Position numbers and translations under genes: made by a program | NCBI GenBank assembly: GCA_036121365.1 | Contig: JAZAFR010000009.1 | Span: 1 to 50,790 of the forward strand | Direction of reading: 5' to 3' | Origin: UBA7916 sp036121365 | GTDB lineage: Bacteria > Pseudomonadota > Gammaproteobacteria > Comchoanobacterales > Comchoanobacteraceae | Length of the DNA: 50,790 nt | Shown here: piece by piece, positions 35,200-44,957 of the stretch | Numbering within the stretch: position 1 is the first letter of the stretch | How the letters are laid out: every line of letters begins with the position of its first letter | The notes under the pieces: model-generated | Told to the model about the DNA's origin: nothing | The model's input: only the letters and a program-made list of their open reading frames with translations | The model's database searches: none

Positions 35200-36501
35200 A
35201 TGCATGAACAGAAGATTTTATCAATAAATAAGGACAAAGTCAGCACAAGCATTGGCATGATAATTGTTGCACTTGCAGCAATTTTTTATTGCTATGAATA
35301 TCTATTACGAGTTGCTCCAAGTGTCATGAATCAGGAACTGATGGCACATTACAATATCAATGACTTTCAATTGGGAAGTCTAACCGCCTACTATTACTAT
35401 ATTTATGCGCCCATGCAGATACCAGTAGGCTTATTGATGGACCGTTATGGACCCAAAACATTGATGATTATAGCTTGTTTATCTTGTGCTGTAGGGTCAT
35501 ATCTATTTGTGTTTAGTGATATTCTGCTTTTGGCCAAGGTAGGCAGATTTCTAGTAGGATTTGGCTCATCATTTGCTTTTGTTGGCGTATTAAAATTAGC
35601 AACACTGCTACTCCCTCAAAATCACTTTGCTGTTGTCTGTGGTGCCACTGCGGCACTTGGACAAATTGGAGCGATTTTAGGAGACATACTACTGACAGCC
35701 ATGATTCGTCAAAGTGGTTGGCAAAATGCATCTATTAACGCTGCAATATTTGGTCTTATATTGACATTCGGACTGGCCATTACCTTTCGATTTGCTAGCA
35801 AACAAATGCTCGAGAGAAAATGTACAAAAGAAGAAGAAGAAGACATCACAGGCAAAGGTGTCATAAAAACATTTTTTGAATTAACAAAAAACATTGACCT
35901 ATGGAAAACAAGTATTATTGGGTGTTTATTTTGGGTTCCAATCGCAGTTTTTGCAGAATATATAGGCATTGACTTCCTCAAAGCGGCTTACAATTTTTCA
36001 TCAGAACAAGCCGCAATGGCAAATTCTATGATCTTCTTTGGCATGGCGACAGGTGGGCCATTGTTGACTGGGTTATCAAACAAGCTTCAATCACGCTTAT
36101 TCCTTATAAAAATTGGTGGTTTTGTATCAGCTACATCAATAGCACTGGTGATATTCTGCACAAGCATGCCTGGCAGCTGTGTGTACGCATTGCTCTATCT
36201 AACAGGCATTGCAACAAGTTCAAAGGTCATTGTATTTCCAATGGCAAAGGAACTGTCTAGTAAAAAAGCATCGGGAACAGCAATTGGAATAACCAATATG
36301 ACCATCATGGTAGCGGGCGTGCTATTCCAGCCTCTGACAGGATTCTTATTGAATCAAACAACGGCCATAAACAACATCCACAGCGGCGCTGATTTCCAAT
36401 ATGCTTTGTCATATATACCATTTGTTATTGCTATTTCCTCAGTGATAGCATTCACAACAAAAGAAACTTATCGCGCAGAAGAAAACGAAGAAATGATTTA
36501 A
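35200..36501 (+). CDS. MFS transporter
   Basis: A 433-residue transporter with twelve predicted helices. Helix 2 and the following loop read YYYIYAPMQIPVGLLMDRYGPKTL, split here as YAPMQIPVGLLMDRYGPK, the classic MFS loop 2-3 signature. It belongs to the same subgroup as 8843-10078, which is frequent in Legionella and Coxiella relatives where many members import host metabolites; the substrate here is unknown. AAGGAG sits six bases before the ATG. The promoter palindrome suggests regulated expression. Confidence 0.9.
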   Translation: MHEQKILSINKDKVSTSIGMIIVALAAIFYCYEYLLRVAPSVMNQELMAHYNINDFQLGSLTAYYYYIYAPMQIPVGLLMDRYGPKTLMIIACLSCAVGSYLFVFSDILLLAKVGRFLVGFGSSFAFVGVLKLATLLLPQNHFAVVCGATAALGQIGAILGDILLTAMIRQSGWQNASINAAIFGLILTFGLAITFRFASKQMLERKCTKEEEEDITGKGVIKTFFELTKNIDLWKTSIIGCLFWVPIAVFAEYIGIDFLKAAYNFSSEQAAMANSMIFFGMATGGPLLTGLSNKLQSRLFLIKIGGFVSATSIALVIFCTSMPGSCVYALLYLTGIATSSKVIVFPMAKELSSKKASGTAIGITNMTIMVAGVLFQPLTGFLLNQTTAINNIHSGADFQYALSYIPFVIAISSVIAFTTKETYRAEENEEMI

Positions 36502-36505
36502 ATAA

Positions 36506-37123
36506 GTGAATGTCAATAAATCAAATTTTCTAAAGCTCTTAACCATTAGCTCTATTTTATCTGGTTGCTACCTGCCAATTAATGAAGCACGGAAAGACAA
36601 TGCCTGCACATATCTATATGAAAACCCATATATATCCCATAGCATTCAAAATGTCACTGGAGATACTAAGATGCAGGCATTGATGCTGGCAATAATAGAA
36701 CATGAATCAAACAACAAAGCCAACGCTAGGCCTGTCAAAACATGGCTAATTAAACCGTATATCCCTTGGGCATATTACAGCAGTGCAAAAGGATATGCAC
36801 AAGGAACAAAACCAACATGGATAGATTTCCAAAACACACAAAAAAACCATACTGTCCAGAGACATTCCTATTACAACAACATTGTCTTTATCGATTGGTA
36901 TATAAGAACAAAAGGCAATCAGCTGCCCAACCATAATTATTTTTATGAAGCTTATTTTCTATATCATGACGGTGGCAAAGGCTATCATAAGAATATTTTC
37001 AAAAGATCGAACAACATGAAAAACTATGCACAAAGAGTTGCAAACACAGCAAAAAAAAATCAAACCAATCTAGAGAACTGCAAAAAAATCATACTGTGGC
37101 AAACACAGTGGGACTCTTTATAA
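36506..37123 (+). CDS. Putative lytic-transglycosylase-like lipoprotein
   Basis: A 205-residue protein with a lipoprotein signal (ISSILSGC, Cys about 21). The segment LAIIEHESNNKANARP places a Glu where SLT-type lytic transglycosylases have the catalytic acid, and KGYAQGTKPTW resembles the family GxxQ motif. The region of family match is short, so the function is tentative. It starts with GTG four bases after the MFS stop with no Shine-Dalgarno site and is probably translated by coupling. It is convergent with nhaP. Confidence 0.65.
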   Translation: MNVNKSNFLKLLTISSILSGCYLPINEARKDNACTYLYENPYISHSIQNVTGDTKMQALMLAIIEHESNNKANARPVKTWLIKPYIPWAYYSSAKGYAQGTKPTWIDFQNTQKNHTVQRHSYYNNIVFIDWYIRTKGNQLPNHNYFYEAYFLYHDGGKGYHKNIFKRSNNMKNYAQRVANTAKKNQTNLENCKKIILWQTQWDSL

Positions 37124-37142
37124 AAAACCAATACAAACAGGA

Positions 37143-38411
37143 TTAAATAACGAGATCATCCATACGGGTTCTTGATTTCACAAGTTTCAAATAACGTTCT
37201 ATTGATAGACCTTGTACTATCACAGTGAATGCAACAACAGCATATGTCATATCAAATATCATATCAAAATTTGAAAAATCTCTTGGAATTGATAAAGCAA
37301 GAGCTAGCGAAAGTCCTCCTTTTAACCCACCCATAACAAGGGTCTTATACAATGTAGTATTTTGTGAATAACCAACTTTTAAAGAAAGTAGAGGGATAAA
37401 AACAGAAATAAAACGAACCAAAAAATTCACACCTATCGCGAGAAGCATTAACACAAAATATGTTGCATTTGGCTCAATAAAAATGACTTGAAATCCTACA
37501 ATAAAAAATAATGAATAATTTAAAATTTCATCTATCGTGTCCCAAAACACATAAATCACATTTTTAGAATCTTCTTGAAGTGACTGTATGATATAGCTGC
37601 TATACAATCCAGATCCAACCGCAACCAATGGTGGTGAGAAGTGCAGTAATTTTGCACAGATGTAACCCACATTTAGCAATGTAAGCAATAGAAATATATT
37701 TTGATTACCCATATTTTTATCCGTTTTTATACGAGAGTACTTCAACATTAGAAAAGCAATAAAAACTCCAAAAAACAGACCTAAAAATCCTTCGAATAGA
37801 AAAAACGCAAGCATATCGTAAAAAATCTGTGCGCTGACTTCTGACACATGAGCAAATTTAAGCACACTGACAAACAGCACAACCCCCACCCCATCATTTA
37901 ACAATGATTCAGATCCTATTTTTGCATACAGTGCTTTGGACAAGTTAAGATTTTTCAATAACGCCAGTACAGCAACAGGGTCAGTTGGAGCGATCACAGC
38001 AGCATATAAAAAACAGCTGACCAAAGAATGTTCCAATCCCATATAAGCCATAACAAAATGAATCAGATAGGCAGTTATAACAAAAGATAATAAAGTGGTG
38101 ACAATGGCAAGAGTCGCAATGACTTTTAAATGTTTAAAGAATGAATAAATATCAATATGCAAACAACCAGCAAATAACAAATAGCCCAACATTCCATCAA
38201 CAACCAACGAGTAAAAATCAGCATTCGAAAATACCAGATGCATGCTACCAATAAATTCCAAGGGGCCCGTAAAAATAGACAATATATAAATAAGTGCAAA
38301 AATACACCACGAAGTAATTAAAACAAAAACATTAGACTGAATATGTCTAAAACAATAACTCAAATAAGCCGAAAGTGAAGTAAGGGCAACAAACAAATTA
38401 AAATACAACAT
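37143..38411 (-). CDS. CPA1-family Na+/H+ antiporter
   Basis: A 422-residue inner-membrane antiporter of the NhaP type with about twelve helices. APTDPVAVLALLK and SESLLNDGVGVVLF hold the conserved acidic ion-binding residues, and GGLKGGLSLALALSIP is the family C-terminal motif. No cytosolic C-terminal domain is present. ATG at 38411 is chosen; a TTG at 38426 is also in frame. It is divergent from nhaA, so two different sodium/proton antiporters share one control region. Confidence 0.9.
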   Translation of the reverse strand: MLYFNLFVALTSLSAYLSYCFRHIQSNVFVLITSWCIFALIYILSIFTGPLEFIGSMHLVFSNADFYSLVVDGMLGYLLFAGCLHIDIYSFFKHLKVIATLAIVTTLLSFVITAYLIHFVMAYMGLEHSLVSCFLYAAVIAPTDPVAVLALLKNLNLSKALYAKIGSESLLNDGVGVVLFVSVLKFAHVSEVSAQIFYDMLAFFLFEGFLGLFFGVFIAFLMLKYSRIKTDKNMGNQNIFLLLTLLNVGYICAKLLHFSPPLVAVGSGLYSSYIIQSLQEDSKNVIYVFWDTIDEILNYSLFFIVGFQVIFIEPNATYFVLMLLAIGVNFLVRFISVFIPLLSLKVGYSQNTTLYKTLVMGGLKGGLSLALALSIPRDFSNFDMIFDMTYAVVAFTVIVQGLSIERYLKLVKSRTRMDDLVI

Positions 38412-38530
38412 CCTATGACATAACAATTAGAGATATGGCTACCTTATCATCAATTATACCAATGTACCATACCAATCTGGACAATGAATCAAATTTGGTG
38501 CATGATGATCTTAAGGAAAGGGCAATCAAT

Positions 38531-39700
38531 ATGAAGTCAAATCAACACAGTGATTTAATGACAGGAGTCATATTAATCTGTACAACAGCTTTAGCCATTA
38601 TACTAGCAAACAACTCTGCAACAGAGTCAATCTATCTGAGCATAAGCACATTGGGACTTGGGATAAAATTCTCACATCATTCATTAGACAGTAAATTCCT
38701 AATCAATGAGATACTCATGTGTGTTTTCTTTTTTAACATTGGACTGGAGTTAAAGTATGCGCTCTACAATGGAGCACTCAAAGACAGAAAAGTGTCCACC
38801 ATGTCTTTAATTGCTGCCATTGGTGGAATGTTAATTCCAGCCCTCATCTTTCTACAAATGAACTCTGGACCAATGGGCCAAGTCAGAGGGTGGGCTATTC
38901 CAACGGCAACTGACATCGCATTTGCCATTGGACTATTGTCACTGGTAGAAAATAAGATACCCAAAAGTCTCAAAGCTTTTTTGTTGGCTCTGGCAATTTA
39001 TGATGACATCGGAGCAATCATTATAATTGGGTTATTTTACAGTCACAAGATACATCTATTGGCTTTGGCTTCAAGCGCTTTGATCACATCAGTCATGCTG
39101 AAGTTAAACCGGTTACAATACATGAAAATCCACTCTTATATCGTATTGGGCATGCTGCTTTGGATAGGGCTTTTCATCACAGGCATACACACAACACTAT
39201 CAGGAGTCATTTGTGCACTTTGTATACCAATGACACAGACCAAAGACAAAAAACCAACGTACGAAGATGCCAATAACATCTACCTGTTGAGCAAAAAAAT
39301 CACCCCATATATCAATTATATGATATTGCCAATTTTTGCATTTTACAATGCTGGAACAAATATCAGCACAGGGGATGGCATTTGGAATCCAATAGGAATT
39401 GGGATTATTACTGGATTAGTGATTGGGAAACCAGTCGGAATATTAACAGCATGCTATTTGGGCAAGCTATTTGGTTTATGTGAATTACCCAAAGATGCAA
39501 CATGGAGACAAATTGCTGGAATTGGTTTTTTGTGCGGCATTGGTTTTACCATGAGCTTATTCATTGGCAAGTTAGCTTTTCATAAGCCATACCATAAATC
39601 CTATTTAGAAATGGTGAAGAAAAGTGTATTGACTGGTTCTGCAGCGGCGGCGGTGCTTGGTATTGGCACGCTCAGTTTTACAGACAAAAGAAAACGCTAG
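38531..39700 (+). CDS. nhaA: Na+/H+ antiporter NhaA
   Basis: NhaA exchanges two H+ for one Na+ across the inner membrane. LALAIYDDIGAIIIIGLFY contains the paired aspartates (D163/D164 of Escherichia coli), and IPTATDIAFAIGLLSL, IGKPVGI and CGIGFTMSLFIG are family hallmarks. The ATG at 38531 gives 389 residues, equal to the family norm; the frame opens at an ATG at 38435, which would add 32 residues. Neither start has a textbook ribosome binding site. Confidence 0.94.
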   Translation: MKSNQHSDLMTGVILICTTALAIILANNSATESIYLSISTLGLGIKFSHHSLDSKFLINEILMCVFFFNIGLELKYALYNGALKDRKVSTMSLIAAIGGMLIPALIFLQMNSGPMGQVRGWAIPTATDIAFAIGLLSLVENKIPKSLKAFLLALAIYDDIGAIIIIGLFYSHKIHLLALASSALITSVMLKLNRLQYMKIHSYIVLGMLLWIGLFITGIHTTLSGVICALCIPMTQTKDKKPTYEDANNIYLLSKKITPYINYMILPIFAFYNAGTNISTGDGIWNPIGIGIITGLVIGKPVGILTACYLGKLFGLCELPKDATWRQIAGIGFLCGIGFTMSLFIGKLAFHKPYHKSYLEMVKKSVLTGSAAAAVLGIGTLSFTDKRKR

Positions 39701-39753
39701 GACCATAAAAGATTGAGAATAGAAAACATATTGGATATAAGGGAAAGTAAATC

Positions 39754-40683
39754 ATGGGACAACTGATCAATGGTAAATGGGATAAAAGCTCGAATTTTAA
39801 AACAGACAAAACCGGTAAATTCAGCAGACAAGAAAGCAAATTCAATCACACAATCTCAAAAAACAACCCTGATTTCATGCCTGAAAGCAATCGATATCAT
39901 CTATATGTGAGCCATGCTTGTCCTTGGGCGCATAGAGTCATGATCATACGCAGTTTAAAGGAATTGACAAATCATATTCAAGTGAGTGTGGTGTGTCCTG
40001 ATATGTTAGAAAATGGTTGGACATTTTCAAAAAATCACCCTCCAGCAACTGGCGATAGTTTATATGGACTAAACTATTTATATCAACTCTATCAAAAAGC
40101 AGACCCAACAATCACTACAAGAGTAACTGTTCCAGTACTTTGGGATAAAAAAAAACAAAGCATCGTTAATAATGAGTCCAGTCAAATTTTAAGAATATTG
40201 AATTCTGAGTTCAACGAATTGACAGGCAATCATGAAGATTACTATCCATTAAACAGGCAAACTGAAATAGACAGCTGGAATGACAAAATTTATAAAAACA
40301 TAAATAATGGTGTTTATTTATGTGGATTTGCCAGCACACAAGAAGCCTATGAAGAAGCAATAGAGAGTTTGTTTACCACATTGGATTCGCTGGATGAACA
40401 TTTTAAAACACAAGAGTTCTTGGTAGACAATGAGATGACAGAAGCAGACATTAGGCTGATCACAACCTTGATACGTTTTGACTGTGTTTACCACACACAT
40501 TTTAAGTGTAATATCAAACGCATCAAAGATTATAAATATCTATACGCCTATCTAGAGCGTTTACGAACAATACCAGCCATACAATCTACAACATACATAG
40601 ATCACATAAAAAGACATTATTATTTCAGCCATACACACATCAACCCAACACAAATCATAGCCAAGGGCCCCTCAGAGTATTGA
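39754..40683 (+). CDS. yqjG: Glutathionyl-hydroquinone reductase (Xi-class GST)
   Basis: The enzyme reduces glutathionyl-hydroquinones. The 309-residue protein has the catalytic cysteine in SHACPWAHR, the VTVPVLWDKKKQSIVNNES glutathione-site region, and the helical domain with NNGVYLCGFASTQEAYEEA, typical of the ECM4/YqjG group. AGGGA precedes the ATG. It is convergent with uvrC, with 27 bases between. Confidence 0.92.
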   Translation: MGQLINGKWDKSSNFKTDKTGKFSRQESKFNHTISKNNPDFMPESNRYHLYVSHACPWAHRVMIIRSLKELTNHIQVSVVCPDMLENGWTFSKNHPPATGDSLYGLNYLYQLYQKADPTITTRVTVPVLWDKKKQSIVNNESSQILRILNSEFNELTGNHEDYYPLNRQTEIDSWNDKIYKNINNGVYLCGFASTQEAYEEAIESLFTTLDSLDEHFKTQEFLVDNEMTEADIRLITTLIRFDCVYHTHFKCNIKRIKDYKYLYAYLERLRTIPAIQSTTYIDHIKRHYYFSHTHINPTQIIAKGPSEY

Positions 40684-40710
40684 TTTAATCATATGGCCAT
40701 GGATAGAATA

Positions 40711-42528
40711 CTAAGGTTTATGCACTAAAGTGTGAATTTTTTCTGCCATTGCCTTTGATATGCCTGGCACTTTCACGATTTGGTCAATAGAAGCCTTTGA
40801 CAACAATTCTAGACCTCCAAAATGATGAATCAAGCTAGTCACTCTCTGTGGGCCAAGCCCCGGAATATCTAAAAGATTAGAGTGGAGTGAGGTCTTTAAG
40901 AATTTTTTTCTTTGCCGTGTGATTGCAAAACGGTGAGCATGATCGCGCAAATTTTCCAACATTCTCTTAACATCTGTGTCTAACTCAACTTTTGTTACAC
41001 CTTGGTCCAGAGAGAGCATATAATAGGTCTCTTCTCCAGATTTTCGACCAGGCGCCTTGCAGATTGATAAAAGGTGTAATTTCTCAACAGGGGTTTTTTG
41101 CAACGCTTGATAGATAGAAGAGAGCTGCCCCCTACCCCCATCAATCAACAATAAATTTGGGGGCAAAAGCGAAGAAGGTTTTTCTGGATTGAAACGTTTT
41201 TGTATGAATGAACGCATTGAGGCATAATCATCATTGCCTGTATCCAAATTATAACTCCTAAAGCTCGATTTTAATGGCCCACTGCTAGAAAAACGAACAC
41301 AAGCAGCATTGGTGTGTTTACCATTGAAGTGACTGATATCGACACAATCAATGAATTTCCAATCCCCGTCATTAAAAACAGATGCAAGTTTTATGAATGC
41401 CGGCAAATAGTATTGTGCTTGGTTTGCATGCCTTGAAACTGCAAACTGCATACCTGTTTGAGCAGTTTTCAAAAAAGTGCGTTCTGAATTTGTAGATGCT
41501 CTATGCTTAAGATTAATTCTCAGCTTCATTGATTTAACCAAAGCACTGATGTTTTCCATTTCTAAACCTGGACTGTAAAGCAACGTTGTTTTGGGTAATG
41601 ATTTCATAACATAGGGATCAGTATAGTATTGATAGAAGAACTGTCTAATGACATCTTCAATGAACCCATTTGCTTCTGGAAAAAAATATTCTTTCCGAGA
41701 CTCCATCTGGTTTGACCGATATTGATTCACGTGAATTAAGAAGCCACTGACCAGAGATTGAGCAACAATAATATCAAGACTTTGATGATGCTCATTTTGC
41801 ATTGTGTCTTGAATGAACAACTGTAGTGACTGTATCATATCTCTATACTCTGCCGCATCTTCGAAATTTTGATTATCGCTTGCATTTTGCATGCGTTTCA
41901 AATAAAAAGCGATGACATCCTCACCATTGCCCTGCAAGAGAGACAAAGTTTGTTTAAGATCTTGTGCATAATCATCACCAGAAACAAGACCAACGCATGG
42001 GCCACTGCAGCGTTTGATCTGGTAGAGTAGACATGGTCTAGAACGATGCTTAAAATAAGAATTACTACAAGTTCTTAGCTTGAAAAGCTTTTGCAATAAA
42101 TCCAGTACTTGCCTAACTGATGAGGAATTGGGATAAGGTCCAAAATAACGATGTTTTTTATTTCTCTTAGAACGCGTGATCAATATTCTAGGAAACTCAT
42201 CATTGGTAATACAAATATATGGATATGTTTTATCATCTTTCAATAAAACGTTATATTTTGGATTGTATTTTTTAATCATTTGGTTTTCTAGAATCAATGC
42301 ATCAGATTCTGTTTGCGTAACCATAATCCTTAAATAATCGATTTGATTGATTAACATATACAGACGTTTCGTATTGACTTTCTTATGAAAATACTGACTG
42401 ACTCTGGCTTTTAGATTTTTTGCCTTTCCAACATAAATGACCTGATTATCGGATGAATAAAAAAAATACACACCGGAATGTTCTGGAAGACTTGAAATTT
42501 CAGAAATGTTGTATTGACTAGAGTCCAT
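40711..42528 (-). CDS. uvrC: Excinuclease ABC subunit C
   Basis: UvrC makes both incisions in nucleotide excision repair. Domains: GIY-YIG nuclease (about 14-92; GVYFFYSSDNQVIYVGKAK), UVR motif (about 205-240), RNase H-like domain with DCVDISHFNGKH and LLLIDGGRGQLSS, and the C-terminal tandem helix-hairpin-helix (IPGLGPQRV, VPGISKAMAEKI). 605 residues is full length. A TATAAT box lies four bases before the ATG. uvrY lies upstream in the same orientation, the conserved gammaproteobacterial pairing, but pgsA has been separated from it. Confidence 0.97.
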   Translation of the reverse strand: MDSSQYNISEISSLPEHSGVYFFYSSDNQVIYVGKAKNLKARVSQYFHKKVNTKRLYMLINQIDYLRIMVTQTESDALILENQMIKKYNPKYNVLLKDDKTYPYICITNDEFPRILITRSKRNKKHRYFGPYPNSSSVRQVLDLLQKLFKLRTCSNSYFKHRSRPCLLYQIKRCSGPCVGLVSGDDYAQDLKQTLSLLQGNGEDVIAFYLKRMQNASDNQNFEDAAEYRDMIQSLQLFIQDTMQNEHHQSLDIIVAQSLVSGFLIHVNQYRSNQMESRKEYFFPEANGFIEDVIRQFFYQYYTDPYVMKSLPKTTLLYSPGLEMENISALVKSMKLRINLKHRASTNSERTFLKTAQTGMQFAVSRHANQAQYYLPAFIKLASVFNDGDWKFIDCVDISHFNGKHTNAACVRFSSSGPLKSSFRSYNLDTGNDDYASMRSFIQKRFNPEKPSSLLPPNLLLIDGGRGQLSSIYQALQKTPVEKLHLLSICKAPGRKSGEETYYMLSLDQGVTKVELDTDVKRMLENLRDHAHRFAITRQRKKFLKTSLHSNLLDIPGLGPQRVTSLIHHFGGLELLSKASIDQIVKVPGISKAMAEKIHTLVHKP

Positions 42529-42720
42529 ATAGATTATACTAAAACAGTGAATATATATTAGGAGTATAGCACATTAGATAATAATTATACATCTCATAAA
42601 CTTGGCTTTAAATCCAAAATAAAAAAGAAAGAGATCGTTAGTAAATGCCAAAGACATTTTCTTACAAAACGGTAACGGACATCTTGTAAACTGATCAACT
42701 CATAAAATTTACGCTTTCAT

Positions 42721-43398
42721 TTACTCGCTGTCTTTAATTTCGAGATCTTCTACCAAGCCATGTTTGATCGCAAGTCTTGTGAGTTCAACATCATTGCTGA
42801 CATTGAGCTTTTCAAAAATTCGATATCGATAACTATTCACTGTTTTTGGGCTTAAAAAAAGCACATCGGATATCTGTTGTACTTTGTGACCTTTGGTGAT
42901 CATCATAGTAACTTGCAACTCACGCTCTGATAAAGAGTCAAAAGGAACACCGCCTTCATCAGACAAATGCCTGAGCGCAATTTTACTGGCAATCTCTGGA
43001 CTGATGTAACGTTTATTTTGTACAACTGATTGTATTGCCGTTTTAATCTCATCTTTATTGGTATTTTTGGTCAAATAACCATGCGCTCCAGCTTGAAGCA
43101 ATTTAGTTGGGAACAGGTCATCATTACAAACTGTGAGTGCAATCACCTTAGTGTTCGGACAAAACCTAACGATATTAATCGTGGCTTGCAGACCACCAAT
43201 ACCTGGCATACGCACATCCATCAAAACAACATCAGGATTGAATTCCTGTGCATATTTAACAGCGGTTTCACCTGAAGAGGCTTCAGCAAGCACCTTAATG
43301 CCCTCTATGCCAGAAAGCAGGCTAACGATACCTGATCTGACAATCTCATGGTCATCGACCACAATAACAGTTGTTTTTTTTCCTAAATGTGATTTCAT
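42721..43398 (-). CDS. uvrY: Response regulator UvrY/GacA (LetA type)
   Basis: The GacA/UvrY/LetA regulator of the BarA-type two-component system controls post-exponential and virulence traits via CsrA-binding RNAs. It has a receiver domain (VVDDHE at 14-19, phosphoacceptor D61 in LMDVRMPG, T/K switch residues) and a LuxR-type HTH (about 150-215, LSERELQVTMMITKG). 225 residues. AGGAG lies nine bases upstream. The cognate sensor kinase is not in the window. Confidence 0.94.
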   Translation of the reverse strand: MKSHLGKKTTVIVVDDHEIVRSGIVSLLSGIEGIKVLAEASSGETAVKYAQEFNPDVVLMDVRMPGIGGLQATINIVRFCPNTKVIALTVCNDDLFPTKLLQAGAHGYLTKNTNKDEIKTAIQSVVQNKRYISPEIASKIALRHLSDEGGVPFDSLSERELQVTMMITKGHKVQQISDVLFLSPKTVNSYRYRIFEKLNVSNDVELTRLAIKHGLVEDLEIKDSE

Positions 43399-43425
43399 GA
43401 TTATTTGCTCCTGCTACAAAAAATT

Positions 43426-43511
43426 CGGAGAGACAGGGATTCGAACCCTGGGAGGGGGGTACCCTCAACGGTTTTCAAGACCGCCGCTTTCGACCACTCA
43501 GCCACCTCTCC
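43426..43511 (-). tRNA. tRNA-Ser (TGA)
   Basis: On the minus strand: acceptor GGAGAGG/TCTCTCC (one G-T pair), anticodon TGA in CTTGAAA, long variable arm (TTGAGGGTACCCCCCTCCC), T arm CAGGG-TTCGAAT-CCCTG, discriminator G as in serine tRNAs. No encoded CCA. It precedes uvrY by 27 bases and is likely in the same transcript. Confidence 0.96.
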
Positions 43512-43550
43512 TACTAGCTTAAGTCCAATGACCTGTAGGACAATAACCAT

Positions 43551-43579
43551 AACTTAACCAAAAAAAAACTCACTGTCAA
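43551..43579 (-). promoter_or_regulatory. Promoter of tRNA-Ser (and uvrY)
   Basis: On the minus strand: consensus TTGACA (43574-43579), 17-base spacer containing a 9-T tract, TAAGTT (43551-43556), about 39 bases before the tRNA. Confidence 0.5.
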
Positions 43580-43674
43580 CATTCTAGCCATATTCTCTGA
43601 GAATGAAAATGAAATTTATCACAAACCAACTGGCATCAACACTGTATTAGAATAAACCAACATTCAGAAAACAA

Positions 43675-44369
43675 TTAATCTGATTTTTGTGAATTTAATT
43701 CTACAAGAAAGGTTAAAAAAAAGCAAGCAGAATTTAGAAAAAGTACCCATTCAAAGAAGGCTGCAGCGCACCAATCGGGGTGAAAGGCCAATAAAAAGAC
43801 TTGATCTGAAAAAGTTGCGGCCAACATTGATTGCTGATTGACTGCATAAGGAAAACAATAAAGAATGCCAACAAGAAAACAAGCAGATAAAAAGGACATG
43901 ATTTTTCTAATCAGACAAATGGGATGATAACTGTCTACGACATAATGATCAACCAAATTTCTTGAAATCTGCCATAACAGCAGTGATACAAATAATGACA
44001 AAGCCACCCCCCATGCAAAGGATGATTAAAAGGTAAACACGACACCATCACCAATAAAACACCACAAACCAATTCAAGAATTTTTGGACATAGCACCTGA
44101 AAAAATTTAATCTTATTAAAATTCCTCCTCCAGTCTACACGATAATAAACACCGCAAAAAAAATAAAAATGTGACAGTGCAAATAAACAGACACAGATTG
44201 GAAAAATCACATTCTCTGGATATTGAAAATAGCAAGCACTGATAGCAGGAAAATATGGAGTGATGTGCTGGTTATAAAGCGCAACAGAATAACAAATAAA
44301 AGGAGTGATTAAGAGAAAGATACAGTGAAAGAAAAAAACTCTCGTGTGAAAATGCGACCTATATTGCAT
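43675..44369 (-). pseudogene. DRAM/Frag1/Sfk1-like membrane protein, frameshifted
   Basis: Two overlapping frames (43935-44369, 144 residues; 43675-44007, 110 residues) together form one six-helix membrane protein. PAISACYFQYPENVIF matches the DRAM/Frag1 hallmark PYISDTGxxxPExxxF; HPLHGG plus VALSLFVSLLLW matches the central His-containing helix; AAAFFEWVLFLNSACFFLTF matches the late AAEWxxxFxFxxFFLT segment. The frames join if the 6-G run (CCCCCC on the plus strand, about 44007-44012) had seven bases. DRAM proteins are eukaryotic lysosomal/membrane proteins linked to autophagy; bacterial members are rare. The start codon has no evident Shine-Dalgarno site. Strong family call, uncertain functionality. 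Confidence 0.72.
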
Positions 44370-44436
44370 AAAAATTGAGGCATTAATTAAAAATATAATA
44401 GCACAAGATCAAAACAATGCCATTGAACTGATGAAT

Positions 44437-44507
44437 TTTTATATTTTATTTTGCACGAAACAACAACATATTTTCATTACAAACATACATTTAACATCTA
44501 CTAAACC
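44437..44507 (+). repeat. Dispersed repeat, copy 1
   Basis: About 70 bases (containing TATTTTATTTTGCA and TTTAACATCTACTAAA) recur at 47153-47230 with roughly one difference per ten bases. This copy covers the 3' end of the small unknown gene and its downstream flank. Confidence 0.7.
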
Positions 44508-44764
44508 AATCTATGTTGGCATGCTGGTGAATATTTGTCATCCATAAATCTTCCGGCATCTATGATTCCTTGATTACCTCTACCTAAAATTTCTGAAAGG
44601 CAGTCTATAAGTGAAGTTCTCACTTCGTCGTTGGCTTCTAAACCAATACCAGGCGGAACTTTGCAATAATCCCTTGGGATTTTTTCCATAGCACTTAATA
44701 GTTTAGTTGCAAGCGCAATATCTTTTCTTAATATTGACCTTAAGATATCTAATTTTTCATTCAT
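44501..44764 (-). CDS. Small protein of unknown function
   Basis: An 87-codon frame with mixed helical composition (LDILRSILRKDIALATKLLSA) and no known motif. Its start overlaps (ATGA) the stop of a 32-codon frame at 44761-44859, which may be its upstream partner or, after a frameshift, its N-terminus. The 3' end and downstream DNA recur in decayed form at 47153-47262. It lies in a block of broken genes and may itself be a remnant. Confidence 0.4.
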   Translation of the reverse strand: MNEKLDILRSILRKDIALATKLLSAMEKIPRDYCKVPPGIGLEANDEVRTSLIDCLSEILGRGNQGIIDAGRFMDDKYSPACQHRLV

Positions 44765-44859
44765 CCAAATAATTTACCAGTTTCTGGACAAAAATGCTCA
44801 TATAAAAATCTCATGATCTCTATATCTGAGTCCTCATCACAATAAATAAGATCAATCAT
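44761..44859 (-). CDS. Very short ORF coupled to the preceding unknown gene
   Basis: A 32-residue acidic peptide (starts MIDLIYCDEDSD, ends ETGKLFG) whose TGA overlaps the next ATG. It could be a translationally coupled leader or a fragment of one frameshifted gene. Confidence 0.25.
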   Translation of the reverse strand: MIDLIYCDEDSDIEIMRFLYEHFCPETGKLFG

Positions 44860-44957
44860 TTGTTAAGTACCCTCATCAATTATCTGTGAGAACTGACCTG
44901 ATACGAGCAACAAAAGATAATGAATCAAAACTTTGCCAAAAAGAATTTTTCATAAGC

